NCBI RefSeq assembly: GCF_050873445.1 | Contig: NZ_JBNMIU010000005.1 | Location: forward strand, 1 to 64,000 | DNA from: Acidaminococcus sp050873445 | GTDB taxonomy: Bacteria > Bacillota > Negativicutes > Acidaminococcales > Acidaminococcaceae | DNA: 64,000 bases | Direction of reading: 5' to 3' | Shown: piece after piece, positions 16,098 through 23,973 of the stretch | Layout: each line of letters begins with the position of its first letter | Position numbering within the stretch: the stretch's first letter is position 1 | The notes under the pieces: generated by a model | The model's input: only the letters and a program-made list of their open reading frames with translations | What the model was told of the DNA's origin: nothing | Databases searched by the model: none | Made by a program: the position numbers and the translations under genes

Positions 16098-17120
16098 ATG
16101 ATTAAAGAAGCCATCATCAAAGTAGTGAATAAAGGCGATCTGACCTATGAAGAAGCCAAAGAAGTCATGCTGGAGATCATGGGCGGCAGGACCACACCCA
16201 CCCAGAATGCAGCGTTCCTGGCGGCTTTGTCCACCAAGAGCACCAAGGCGGAGACCATCGATGAAATCTCCGGCTGTGCAGAGGCCATGCGTTCTCTGGC
16301 CACACCGGTGTCCCATCCGGGTATGGAAGTGATGGAAATCGTAGGAACCGGCGGAGACGGAGCCCATTCCTTCAATATCTCCACCACATCGGCCATGGTC
16401 CTGGCCGCTGGCGGCGTGAAAGTGGCCAAGCACGGCAACCGGGCAGCTTCTTCTCTGTGCGGCACGGCGGACTGCCTGGAAGCCCTGGGAGTGAACATCC
16501 AGCAGGATCCGGAACTGGCTCTGAAAATGCTGGAAGAAACAAACTTCTGCTTCCTGTTCGCCCAGAAGTACCATGCCGCCATGAAGTACGTGGGACCTAT
16601 CCGGAAGGAACTGGGATTCCGCACCGTGTTCAATATCCTGGGTCCGCTGACGAACCCGGCCAAACCTGAACAGTTCCTGCTGGGGGTCTATGATGGGTAC
16701 CTGGTGGAACCCCTGGCCAAGGTGCTGTGCTCCCTGGGAGTGAAGAGGGGGCTGGTGGCCTATGGGCAGGAAAAACTGGACGAAATCTCTCCCAATGGTC
16801 CCACCACCATCTGCGAACTGAAAAACGGGTACTACCGGACCAGCGAAATCAGAACGGAAGATTTCGGACTGACCCCGGGCACCAGGGAGGAACTGGTGGG
16901 CGGCACGCCGGAAGTGAATGCCCGGATTACCCGGGATATCCTCAGCGGCAAACTGCAGGGAACGAAACGGAATGCGGTGCTGCTGAACGCCGGGGCCGGC
17001 CTGTTCGTGAGCGGCAGGGCGGACTCCATTGCGGATGGTGTGAAGCTGGCAGCAGAACTCATCGACAGCGGCAAGGCTGCGGAGAGCCTGGAAAAGGTCA
17101 TCCAGGTCAGCAACCAGTAA
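16098..17120 (+). CDS. trpD: anthranilate phosphoribosyltransferase
   Basis: Transfers phosphoribose from PRPP to anthranilate. 340 residues, normal length. Seen: PRPP loop GTGGDGAHSFNIST near residue 81, KHGNRAASSLCGTAD near 109, and GPLTNPAKPEQFLLGVY near 180. RBS GAGGAGG is placed 8 nt before ATG. Third gene of the operon. Confidence 0.97.
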   Translation: MIKEAIIKVVNKGDLTYEEAKEVMLEIMGGRTTPTQNAAFLAALSTKSTKAETIDEISGCAEAMRSLATPVSHPGMEVMEIVGTGGDGAHSFNISTTSAMVLAAGGVKVAKHGNRAASSLCGTADCLEALGVNIQQDPELALKMLEETNFCFLFAQKYHAAMKYVGPIRKELGFRTVFNILGPLTNPAKPEQFLLGVYDGYLVEPLAKVLCSLGVKRGLVAYGQEKLDEISPNGPTTICELKNGYYRTSEIRTEDFGLTPGTREELVGGTPEVNARITRDILSGKLQGTKRNAVLLNAGAGLFVSGRADSIADGVKLAAELIDSGKAAESLEKVIQVSNQ

Positions 17121-17134
17121 GAAAGGAACCCATC

Positions 17135-17920
17135 ATGATCCTGGATATCCTGGCAGATGCTGCCCGGAAGCGGGTGGCGGAAGCAAAAAAACAGAAATCG
17201 CTGCCGGAACTGCGGAGAGAGGCGGAGACTCTGCCCAGAAACCGGGCGGGGATTTTCCGGAAGGGTCTCAGCCGGCCGGGCCTGAACTTCATCTGCGAAG
17301 TGAAGAAGGCTTCTCCTTCCAAAGGTCTGATTGCTCCGGAATTTCCCTATGCAGAGATCGCAAAACAGTATGAAGCAGCCGGAGCTGCCGCCATTTCAGT
17401 ACTGACGGAACCCACGAAGTTCCTGGGCAGCGACCGGTACCTGGCGGAAATCCGGAAGGCAGTGCAGACGCCGCTATTGCGGAAGGACTTCACGGTAGAT
17501 GAATATATGATCGACCAGGCAAAGATCCTGGGTGCCGATGCGGTGCTTTTGATTGCCGCCCTGCTCAGTGACAGTGAACTGCAGGAATACCGGCTGGCGG
17601 CAGAAAGCCTGGGGATGGATGCACTGGTGGAGGCACACGACCAGGAGGAAGTGGAACGGGCTCTCAGGAGCGGTGCCAGGGTGCTGGGTGTGAACAATCG
17701 GAATCTGAAGGACTTCACCGTGGATATCGGCAACAGCCTGCGGCTGCGGCCTCTGGTACCGGATTTCATCCCCTTCGTGGCGGAAAGCGGCATCAAGACC
17801 CGGGAACAGACTGCTGAACTGGAACAGGCCGGAGTGAACGGGGTGCTCATCGGAGAGACTTTGATGCGCAGTCCGGATCTGAAAGCCATGCTGGCACAGC
17901 TGCGGGGGGATGGCAAATGA
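17135..17920 (+). CDS. trpC: indole-3-glycerol-phosphate synthase
   Basis: Beta/alpha-barrel enzyme of 261 residues that closes the indole ring. Active-site motifs EVKKASPSKGLI near residue 51, LRKDFTVDEYMIDQA near 112, VEAHDQEEVERAL and GVNNRNLKDFTVD. The ATG at 17135 follows AAAGGAACC, 14 nt after the trpD stop; a long in-frame extension into trpD is ignored. It overlaps trpF by 4 nt and is not fused to it. Confidence 0.96.
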   Translation: MILDILADAARKRVAEAKKQKSLPELRREAETLPRNRAGIFRKGLSRPGLNFICEVKKASPSKGLIAPEFPYAEIAKQYEAAGAAAISVLTEPTKFLGSDRYLAEIRKAVQTPLLRKDFTVDEYMIDQAKILGADAVLLIAALLSDSELQEYRLAAESLGMDALVEAHDQEEVERALRSGARVLGVNNRNLKDFTVDIGNSLRLRPLVPDFIPFVAESGIKTREQTAELEQAGVNGVLIGETLMRSPDLKAMLAQLRGDGK

Positions 17921-18543
17921 CGAAGATCAAGCTCTGTGGCCTGCGGCGTCCTGAGGATGTGGCTATGGTGAACCGGGAGATGCCCGATTTTGCCGGGTTC
18001 GTATTCGCAAAAGGACGGCGGCAGGTGACCCTGGAAGCGGCCCGTGCTCTGCGGAAGCAGCTGGATCCCAAAATCCGGGCAGTGGGGGTGTTCGTGAAGG
18101 CTCCTGTCGAAAAGGTGGCGGCCCTGGCAAATGAAGGTACCATCCAGTGTATCCAGCTCCATGGGGATGAAGATGGTGACTACATCCGGACACTGCGATG
18201 GCGGACGAAAGCCCCCATCATCAAAGTAATCCGGGTAAAAGACCGGGTAAGCCTGGCCGATCTGGACCGCTGGGATTGTGAGTATTTCTTGCTGGATACC
18301 TTTGCAGGCAGCCAGTTCGGCGGGGGAGGGAAAACCTTCGACCACAGTCTGCTGCGGCAGGTGAAGTTTCCCAAACCTTTTTTCCTGGCAGGAGGTCTGG
18401 ATCCGGAGAACGTGGCGGAAGCCATCCGGGAATGTGCACCCTATGGGGTAGATATCAGCAGCGGCATCGAGACGGCTGGTTATAAAGATGAAGAAAAGAT
18501 CCGCGCTTTTGTGCGTGCTGTAAGAAAAGAGGAAGAACCATGA
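17917..18543 (+). CDS. trpF: phosphoribosylanthranilate isomerase
   Basis: Small beta/alpha barrel of 208 residues. General base Cys in KLCGLRRPEDV near residue 6 and Asp in YFLLDTFAG near 128, with LAGGLDPENV and GVDISSGIE forming the phosphate site. Overlaps both neighbours by 4 nt. Confidence 0.96.
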   Translation: MTKIKLCGLRRPEDVAMVNREMPDFAGFVFAKGRRQVTLEAARALRKQLDPKIRAVGVFVKAPVEKVAALANEGTIQCIQLHGDEDGDYIRTLRWRTKAPIIKVIRVKDRVSLADLDRWDCEYFLLDTFAGSQFGGGGKTFDHSLLRQVKFPKPFFLAGGLDPENVAEAIRECAPYGVDISSGIETAGYKDEEKIRAFVRAVRKEEEP

Positions 18544-19724
18544 GCAATGGAAGATTTGGCAGACACGGCGGCCAGTATGTATCGGAAACGTTGATGAACG
18601 CAGTCCTGCAGCTGGACGAAGCCTATAAGAAATTCAAGGACGACCCGGAATTTCTACAGGAACTGAAAACCCTGTACCATGATTATGCTAACCGGCCCAG
18701 CCTGTTGTACTACGCAGAGAAGATGACCAGGGATCTGGAGGGCGCCAAGATCTATCTGAAACGGGAAGATTTGAACCATACCGGTGCTCACAAGATCAAC
18801 AACGCCCTGGGCCAGTGCCTGCTGGCGAAAAAGATGGGCAAGCACCGGGTCATCGCTGAAACCGGCGCCGGCCAGCACGGGGTGGCAACAGCTACGGTGG
18901 CAGCTCTCATGGGCATGGAATGTGAAGTATATATGGGCAAGGAGGATACCATCCGCCAGGCCCTGAACGTATACCGGATGGAACTGCTGGGGGCCAAAGT
19001 AGTGCCTGTGACCACCGGCACCGGTACCCTGAAGGATGCCGTCAGCGAAGCCATGAGAGATTGGGCTGCGAACGTGGAGGATACGTTCTATGTGCTGGGT
19101 TCCTGCATGGGACCGCATCCCTATCCTACCATCGTCCGTGACTTCCAGAAGGTCATCGGCGAAGAAGTGAAGGCTCAGATGCTGGAAAAGGAAGGCCGGC
19201 TGCCCGATGTGGTCATGGCCTGCGTAGGCGGCGGCAGCAATGCCATCGGCCTGTTCTACGATTTCATCAAGGATAAAGAGGTACAGCTGATCGGCGTGGA
19301 AGCCGCCGGCCGGGGGGTGAACACTGCCCAGACTGCTGCTACCATCGCCCGGGGCAAACCCGGCATCTTCCACGGCATGGAATCTTATTTCCTGCAGGAT
19401 GACGACGGGCAGATCGCTCCTGTGTACTCCATCTCCGCCGGGCTGGATTATCCGGGCATCGGGCCGGAACATGCCAATTTGTACGATACGGGCCGTGCCC
19501 GGTACGTACCCATCACCGACGATGAATCCGTGGCCGCCTTTGAATACCTGTCCCGTACGGAAGGCATCATCCCGGCCATCGAAAGCGCTCACGCTGTTGC
19601 CTATGCAATGAAACTGGCGCCCACCATGCCCAGGGACAAGATCATCGTAGTGAACCTGTCCGGCCGGGGCGACAAGGATGTGGCGGCCATTGCCAGATAT
19701 AAGGGGGTTGATCTCCATGACTAG
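18540..19724 (+). CDS. trpB: tryptophan synthase beta chain
   Basis: PLP enzyme of 394 residues that joins indole and serine. Lys Schiff base in LNHTGAHKINNALGQ near residue 86; phosphate site GGGSNAIGLFYDF near 231; ETGAGQHGVATA near 109. This is the canonical TrpB1 type that pairs with TrpA, and trpA overlaps its 3' end by 8 nt. Confidence 0.97.
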   Translation: MSNGRFGRHGGQYVSETLMNAVLQLDEAYKKFKDDPEFLQELKTLYHDYANRPSLLYYAEKMTRDLEGAKIYLKREDLNHTGAHKINNALGQCLLAKKMGKHRVIAETGAGQHGVATATVAALMGMECEVYMGKEDTIRQALNVYRMELLGAKVVPVTTGTGTLKDAVSEAMRDWAANVEDTFYVLGSCMGPHPYPTIVRDFQKVIGEEVKAQMLEKEGRLPDVVMACVGGGSNAIGLFYDFIKDKEVQLIGVEAAGRGVNTAQTAATIARGKPGIFHGMESYFLQDDDGQIAPVYSISAGLDYPGIGPEHANLYDTGRARYVPITDDESVAAFEYLSRTEGIIPAIESAHAVAYAMKLAPTMPRDKIIVVNLSGRGDKDVAAIARYKGVDLHD

Positions 19725-20502
19725 AATCACGGATGCGTTCAAAAAACAGGGAAAGGTGTTCATTCCTTTCATTACGGCCGGAGACCCCGACCTGGAAACC
19801 ACGGAAAAGCTGATCTGCGCCATGGAGGAAGCAGGCGCAGGTCTGATCGAAATCGGCATTCCTTTCTCCGATCCTACAGCCGAAGGGCCTGTGATCCTGG
19901 AAGCGGATACCCGGGCCCTGTCCGCCGGTACCCGGATCAAGGGCATCTTCGAGATGCTGTCCCGGGTGCGTCAGAAGACCCAAATCCCCATGGTGTTCCT
20001 GACCTATGTGAATCCCATCTTTACCTACGGCCGGGACAAGTTCTTCAAACAGTGCCAGGAAGTGAAGATGGATGGGGTGATTGTGCCAGATGTGCCCTAT
20101 GAAGAAAAAGATACTCTTGCACCCTATGCGGAAAAATATGGGGTAGAGATCATTTCCATGATTGCACCCACTTCCCACCAGCGGATCCAGATGATCGCCC
20201 GGGAGGCCCAGGGGTATATCTATCTGGTCTCTTCTCTGGGAGTTACCGGGGTACGGAAAGAAATCACCACCAACCTGGCAGATATTGTGAAGAAAATCCG
20301 GGAAGTGTCCGACAAACCCGTTGCTGTAGGCTTCGGCATCTCCACACCGGAACAGGCCAGAGAGATGGCGGAAATCAGCGACGGGGCCATCGTAGGCAGT
20401 GCCATTGTGAAAATCTGCGCCCGGTATGGCAAGGATTGTGTGGAACCGGTGAAGGAATACGTGAAGGAGATGGCGGATGCGGTGAAGGAAGCAAAAGAGT
20501 AA
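19717..20502 (+). CDS. trpA: tryptophan synthase alpha chain
   Basis: Beta/alpha barrel of 261 residues that releases indole from indole-glycerol phosphate. The general acid/base Glu is in LIEIGIPFSDP near residue 48. The second catalytic position, Asp in the PLADGP motif of E. coli TrpA, is Glu here (PTAEGP near 57-62), a variant I recall from other Firmicutes. Phosphate-binding VTGVRKEI and VGFGISTPEQ are present. The start at 19717 gives the family N-terminus MTRITDAFKKQGK. Confidence 0.96.
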   Translation: MTRITDAFKKQGKVFIPFITAGDPDLETTEKLICAMEEAGAGLIEIGIPFSDPTAEGPVILEADTRALSAGTRIKGIFEMLSRVRQKTQIPMVFLTYVNPIFTYGRDKFFKQCQEVKMDGVIVPDVPYEEKDTLAPYAEKYGVEIISMIAPTSHQRIQMIAREAQGYIYLVSSLGVTGVRKEITTNLADIVKKIREVSDKPVAVGFGISTPEQAREMAEISDGAIVGSAIVKICARYGKDCVEPVKEYVKEMADAVKEAKE

Positions 20503-20550
20503 GAGGCCAGGACCGAGACTGATTTTCATGCTTTTTTCCTCTTTTTACGG

Positions 20551-20556
20551 TATAAT
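20551..20556 (+). promoter_or_regulatory. -10 box before the LCP gene
   Basis: TATAAT lies 55 nt before the start codon in an AT-rich stretch after trpA. No convincing -35 is seen, so the LCP gene may also receive trp read-through. Confidence 0.4.
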
Positions 20557-20610
20557 AAAATATATAGATATTTTCCACTTCAATCTGTAACTCTGTAAAA
20601 GGAGACGGCT

Positions 20611-21990
20611 ATGGTACGGAAATACAAGGGATGGATTGCCGGAATGGTGGTGTTTCTGGCTGTGGTGGCGGGACTGGCATTCGCCCTGCGGCCCAGGCCT
20701 CAGACGGTGGCGGACGGCAGCGGCAAGCTCCACGGCAAACGGAATATCATGATCATGGGGGTGGATAAACGCAGCGGTGATGTGGGCCGTTCGGACACAC
20801 TGATGGTGGCCATGGCGGACCCGGGCAAGGAGAAACTCTCTCTGCTTTCAGTGCCCCGGGATACCCTTGTGTCCATTCCCGGCCACGGCTGGGATAAGGT
20901 GAACCATGCCTATGCCTATGGGGGCCATACCCTGAGCCAGAAGACCCTGGAGAATTTCCTGGGGCTGCAGATCAACAACTATGTGCTGGTGGACTTCCAG
21001 GGCTTCGTGAAGCTGGTGGATGCCATCGGGGGTGTGGACATCGATGTGGAAAAGGATATGCAGTACACGGATCCCTATGACGGGGAAACAGGTCTGGTGA
21101 TCAGCCTCCACGCTGGACGGCAGCATATGGACGGCACTACAGCCATCCAGTATGTGCGCTATCGGGATGAGGAAGGGGATATCGGCCGGGTGAAGCGGCA
21201 GCAGAAGTTCATGAAGGCAGTATTCCAGAAGCTGACTACTACCAGTTTGCTGACCCGGGCACCGGAAATCGCCCGCACCCTGTACCAGAGCATCGATACG
21301 GACCTTTCAGTGACGGATCTGGCCAGCCTGCTCGTGACCTTTGCCAAAAACGTGTCCGGGGATTCCCGACTGGAGACAGAAATGATCCAGGGCAGTCCGG
21401 CGTATCTGGATGACATCAGCTACTGGATTCCGGATATGGAGGCACTGGGCCGTCAGGTGGCCCGGATGCAGGGTGTACAAGTGGGCAGCGGGTATACCCT
21501 GGCAGCCCGGCGTGCCAAGGAGAAATATGACAAATTGCTGGGCATGAACAGCACTGCGGATACCAGCAAAGTCCGGGAAATCAGGATCCAGGACGAACAG
21601 CTGAAAAAGTCCGTGGAACAGTCCCGGAAACTGGATCTGAAGGGGAAGGGAATGCCGCCGGTCAGCCAGATGGGGAGCGGAGAAGAAAAATCATCCTCTC
21701 TGCCGCCGACTCCCAGACAGCGGCCTCTCCAGGCTACCATTGTGAACTGCAGCGGCAGTTCACAGGCCGGGGCTCAGGCAGCGGCGGATGCCCGGAATGC
21801 AGGCTTTATCGTGCTGAGCATCACCACCGGCAATCCCATGGACCAGACCCAGGTATTGATCAACGCCGGCAGCAGCCGGGCGGAAGAGCGGGTGAACAGC
21901 CTGCCCTTCAATTACGCCCTGCTCCGGGGTGCCGTGAATCCAGGCAGCGGCGATGCGGTAATCTATGTGGGGAAGGATTACAGTAAGTGA
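20611..21990 (+). CDS. LytR-CpsA-Psr (LCP) family phosphotransferase
   Basis: Membrane-anchored enzyme of 459 residues; LCP proteins move undecaprenyl-linked glycans onto peptidoglycan or another acceptor. One N-terminal helix (residues about 8-27). LCP core: MIMGVDKRSGDVGRSDTLMVA near 47, LLSVPRDTLVSIPGHGWDKVNHAYAYGG near 83, and YVRYRDEEGDIGRVKRQQKFM near 178. A Ser/Lys/Pro-rich linker (about 325-370) precedes a C-terminal LytR_C domain (ATIVNCSGSSQAGAQAAADARNAGF). In a diderm, the acceptor glycan is uncertain. Confidence 0.9.
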   Translation: MVRKYKGWIAGMVVFLAVVAGLAFALRPRPQTVADGSGKLHGKRNIMIMGVDKRSGDVGRSDTLMVAMADPGKEKLSLLSVPRDTLVSIPGHGWDKVNHAYAYGGHTLSQKTLENFLGLQINNYVLVDFQGFVKLVDAIGGVDIDVEKDMQYTDPYDGETGLVISLHAGRQHMDGTTAIQYVRYRDEEGDIGRVKRQQKFMKAVFQKLTTTSLLTRAPEIARTLYQSIDTDLSVTDLASLLVTFAKNVSGDSRLETEMIQGSPAYLDDISYWIPDMEALGRQVARMQGVQVGSGYTLAARRAKEKYDKLLGMNSTADTSKVREIRIQDEQLKKSVEQSRKLDLKGKGMPPVSQMGSGEEKSSSLPPTPRQRPLQATIVNCSGSSQAGAQAAADARNAGFIVLSITTGNPMDQTQVLINAGSSRAEERVNSLPFNYALLRGAVNPGSGDAVIYVGKDYSK

Positions 21991-22049
21991 GTAGTGGCTA
22001 GTGAATGAAAAAATTTGCCTTTAGTAAATTTTATGGATGATGGCTTGCG

Positions 22050-22190
22050 GGCCGGGAAGGGTTCACCGGGCGACACGGCTTCGCCGGTCTTGGTGAACCC
22101 CTACGGCAATCCTGACCATTATACGATGTGTATCCGTAGGGGCTTACCAAGGGTCCCGAAGGGATCCCGCCCGGTAAGCCCATCCCTGGC
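22050..22190. repeat. GC-rich structured intergenic element of three stacked hairpins
   Basis: Three perfect inverted repeats follow one another: GGGTTCACC (22059-22067) / GGTGAACCC (22092-22100); CCCCTACGG (22098-22106) / CCGTAGGGG (22134-22142); GGGCTTACC (22140-22148) / GGTAAGCCC (22173-22181). The outer hairpins have further inner stems (GGCTTCGCC and GGGTCCC/GGGATCCC). It stands out as GC-rich inside an AT-rich 500-base gene-free stretch. A short open frame across it is an artefact of the repeat. Looks like a mobile or dispersed non-coding repeat; no second copy is in the window. Confidence 0.65.
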
Positions 22191-22272
22191 CTCCCGGAGG
22201 AATCCTATCCCTACTTTATTTCTATAAAATAAATCGAGTAATAAAAAAATAAAGAAAAAACTGAATTATATC

Positions 22273-22301
22273 TTGCACATTGTATACAAGAGTGCTATAA
22301 T
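22273..22301 (+). promoter_or_regulatory. promoter P1 with TTGTATACAA palindrome in the spacer
   Basis: TTGCAC (22273-22278), 17-nt spacer, TATAAT (22296-22301). The spacer contains the palindrome TTGTATACAA at 22280-22289. A strong terminator follows about 30 nt after the -10, so P1 makes a short transcript unless it is read through. Confidence 0.75.
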
Positions 22302-22307
22302 GCAACT

Positions 22308-22360
22308 GTAAGTTGAAGTTGCCCCTCATTTGGCCCTTGTTTTTCAAGGGCTTTTTTTTT
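22308..22360 (+). ncRNA. possible short RNA or terminated leader
   Basis: Between P1 and the terminator lie about 50 nt with a small stem (GCAACT / AGTTGC) and then the terminator stem GCCCTTG (22333-22339) / CAAGGGC (22345-22351) followed by nine T. No T-box or known aptamer is recognised. It may be a small RNA, or an attenuated leader of aroE. Confidence 0.45.
22333..22360 (+). terminator. intrinsic terminator of the P1 transcript
   Basis: Seven-bp stem GCCCTTG / CAAGGGC, loop TTTTT, then TTTTTTTTT at 22352-22360. Confidence 0.88.
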
Positions 22361-22394
22361 ACCTTTACCCAGGAATTACCGTCATCTTCCCTGG

Positions 22395-22423
22395 TTGACA
22401 AACTCCCTTTACAGGCTTACAAT
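22395..22423 (+). promoter_or_regulatory. promoter P2 of the aroE-TRAP operon
   Basis: TTGACA (22395-22400), 17-nt spacer, TACAAT (22418-22423), placed 69 nt before the aroE start. Confidence 0.82.
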
Positions 22424-22438
22424 AAAAACTATCTTTAG

Positions 22439-22446
22439 TGTATACA
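22439..22446. promoter_or_regulatory. second TGTATACA site, downstream of P2
   Basis: Palindrome TGTATACA at about +10 of P2. The same core lies in the spacer of P1 (22281-22288). GntR/FadR-type regulators are known to use TGTATACA cores; no such gene is in the window. Confidence 0.55.
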
Positions 22447-22491
22447 AAATGCGAGATTTGTCTCGCGGTGCAGGAAAGTAGGATGGTAGTT

Positions 22492-23355
22492 ATGGCAATC
22501 GATATCCATACCCGGTTCATTACCCTGCTGGGTGATCCGCTGGCCCAGTCCTTTGCGGCCCGGATGCAGAACCGTGGATATGCAGCGGCCGGTTTGAACC
22601 TGGTGTACTTCTACACCGTCACCGGCCAGGAACATCTGGGCGACATTGTAAACGGCCTGCGGTACATGCCCTTTGCCGGGTTCGCCGTTACCAAGCCCAA
22701 CAAAGTGAAAGTACTGGAATATCTGGATGAACTGGATCCCCTTTGTAAGAAGATGGGCTCCAGCAACACGGTGGTGAAACTGCCGGACGGCCGGCTGAAA
22801 GGGTACAATACCGACGGCGTGGGCTTTTACACGGCTCTGACGGAAGCAGGAATCGACGTGGCGAAAGAGACGTTCTTCTGCTTTGGCAGCGGCGGTGCCG
22901 GCCGGGCCATCTGTTCGGTGCTGGCTTACCATGGGGCGCCGAAGATCTATATCACGGATCTGTTCCCGGAAAGCGCCCGCAGCCTGGTGGATGACATCAA
23001 CAGGAACTTCGCTCCGGTGGCAGAAATGGTTCCTTACCAGGATTTTTCCAAAGTGGGGGAAGCTACGGTGGTGGTGAACGCCAGCGGTGTGGGCATGGGG
23101 AAGACTGTGGGTGAGACGCCCCTGCCGCCGGAGTTCATCCGGGAAGGTCAGTTTTATTTCGATGCCTGTTACAATCCGGCCAGGACACAGTTCCTCCGGA
23201 ATGCAGAACAGGCGGGCTGCCGGATACTGAACGGACTCACCATGAGCCTGTACCAGGGTACAGCCCAGGTAGAATTGTGGACGGGGCAGAAGGCCCCTGT
23301 AGAAGTTATGCGGCAGGAACTGCTCCAGATCCTGGCCGAAAAGGAAGCAAAGTAG
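22492..23355 (+). CDS. aroE: shikimate dehydrogenase family protein
   Basis: NAD(P)-dependent enzyme that interconverts 3-dehydroshikimate and shikimate, or quinate in catabolic relatives. 287 residues. Seen: catalytic Lys in AVTKPNKVKVLEY near residue 68, substrate-binding SSNTVVKL near 89, Asp in YNTDGVGFYTAL near 105, dinucleotide loop GSGGAGRAICSV near 130. The usual N-terminal HSxSP shikimate-binding motif reads QSFAA (GDPLAQSFAARMQN near 13), so one of the two serines is missing. ATG 22492 with AGGATGG before it is preferred; ATG 22483 is possible. It heads a TRAP transporter operon rather than an aromatic biosynthesis operon, suggesting a catabolic or uptake role. Confidence 0.85.
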   Translation: MAIDIHTRFITLLGDPLAQSFAARMQNRGYAAAGLNLVYFYTVTGQEHLGDIVNGLRYMPFAGFAVTKPNKVKVLEYLDELDPLCKKMGSSNTVVKLPDGRLKGYNTDGVGFYTALTEAGIDVAKETFFCFGSGGAGRAICSVLAYHGAPKIYITDLFPESARSLVDDINRNFAPVAEMVPYQDFSKVGEATVVVNASGVGMGKTVGETPLPPEFIREGQFYFDACYNPARTQFLRNAEQAGCRILNGLTMSLYQGTAQVELWTGQKAPVEVMRQELLQILAEKEAK

Positions 23356-23370
23356 CAAAGGAGAACAATC

Positions 23371-23973
23371 ATGGAGAACAAGAAGGAAAGCAGTAAAGTA
23401 GCAAACAGCAACAAATCCATCGCTCTGATCCACTGGCTGGATCTGCACCTGGAAGAGACGTTCCTGGTGGTGATGCTGGTCCTCATTGCCTGCGTCACCA
23501 TGCTTCAGGTCATTGTCCGGAAAATCCCCGGCGTGGCGTCTCTGACCTGGGCAGAAGAACTGTGCCGGTTCCTGTGGATCTGGAGCGTTTTTCTTTCTCT
23601 GCCCTATACCATCCGCACGGACAGCATGCTGCGGGTGGGAGTACTGAAAGATTTGCTGCCGGGCGGCCTGCGGAAGGCGCTGAACCTGGCGGTGGATGCA
23701 GTTACCTTGGGCTGTATGACGGTACTGGGACTGTTCGCCTGGGAGGTTGTGGGTACCATTGCGGAAAGCCATGAAATTTCGCCGGCCATGCAGTGGTCCA
23801 TGGCGTTTGTGTATGGATTCATGGTCCTGGGTTTCTTCCTGGCCGCCCTGCGGGCCGTACAGCAGCTGTGGTTCCATGTGCAGCATCTGCAGGAAAGAGA
23901 ACTGTCCACCCTGGAACAAACGCTCCAGGATGCGGAAACGGAAGCAGCTCTGGCACGGGGAGGGGATGACTGA
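23371..23973 (+). CDS. dctQ: TRAP transporter small permease (DctQ)
   Basis: Small membrane subunit of a TRAP carrier, 200 residues, with four hydrophobic helices. Family pattern LTWAEELCRFLWIWSVFLSLPYTIRTDSMLRV near residue 50-80 is the DctQ signature. RBS AAAGGAG. It starts 15 nt after aroE and its stop overlaps dctM by 1 nt. The C-terminal 30 residues are a charged cytoplasmic tail. Confidence 0.92.
   Translation: MENKKESSKVANSNKSIALIHWLDLHLEETFLVVMLVLIACVTMLQVIVRKIPGVASLTWAEELCRFLWIWSVFLSLPYTIRTDSMLRVGVLKDLLPGGLRKALNLAVDAVTLGCMTVLGLFAWEVVGTIAESHEISPAMQWSMAFVYGFMVLGFFLAALRAVQQLWFHVQHLQERELSTLEQTLQDAETEAALARGGDD

Noticed and set aside
22015..22227. 70-codon plus-strand frame in the trp-aroE gap
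   Set aside because: It runs through the triple-hairpin repeat, lacks a good ribosome-binding site and its sequence is explained by the inverted repeats.
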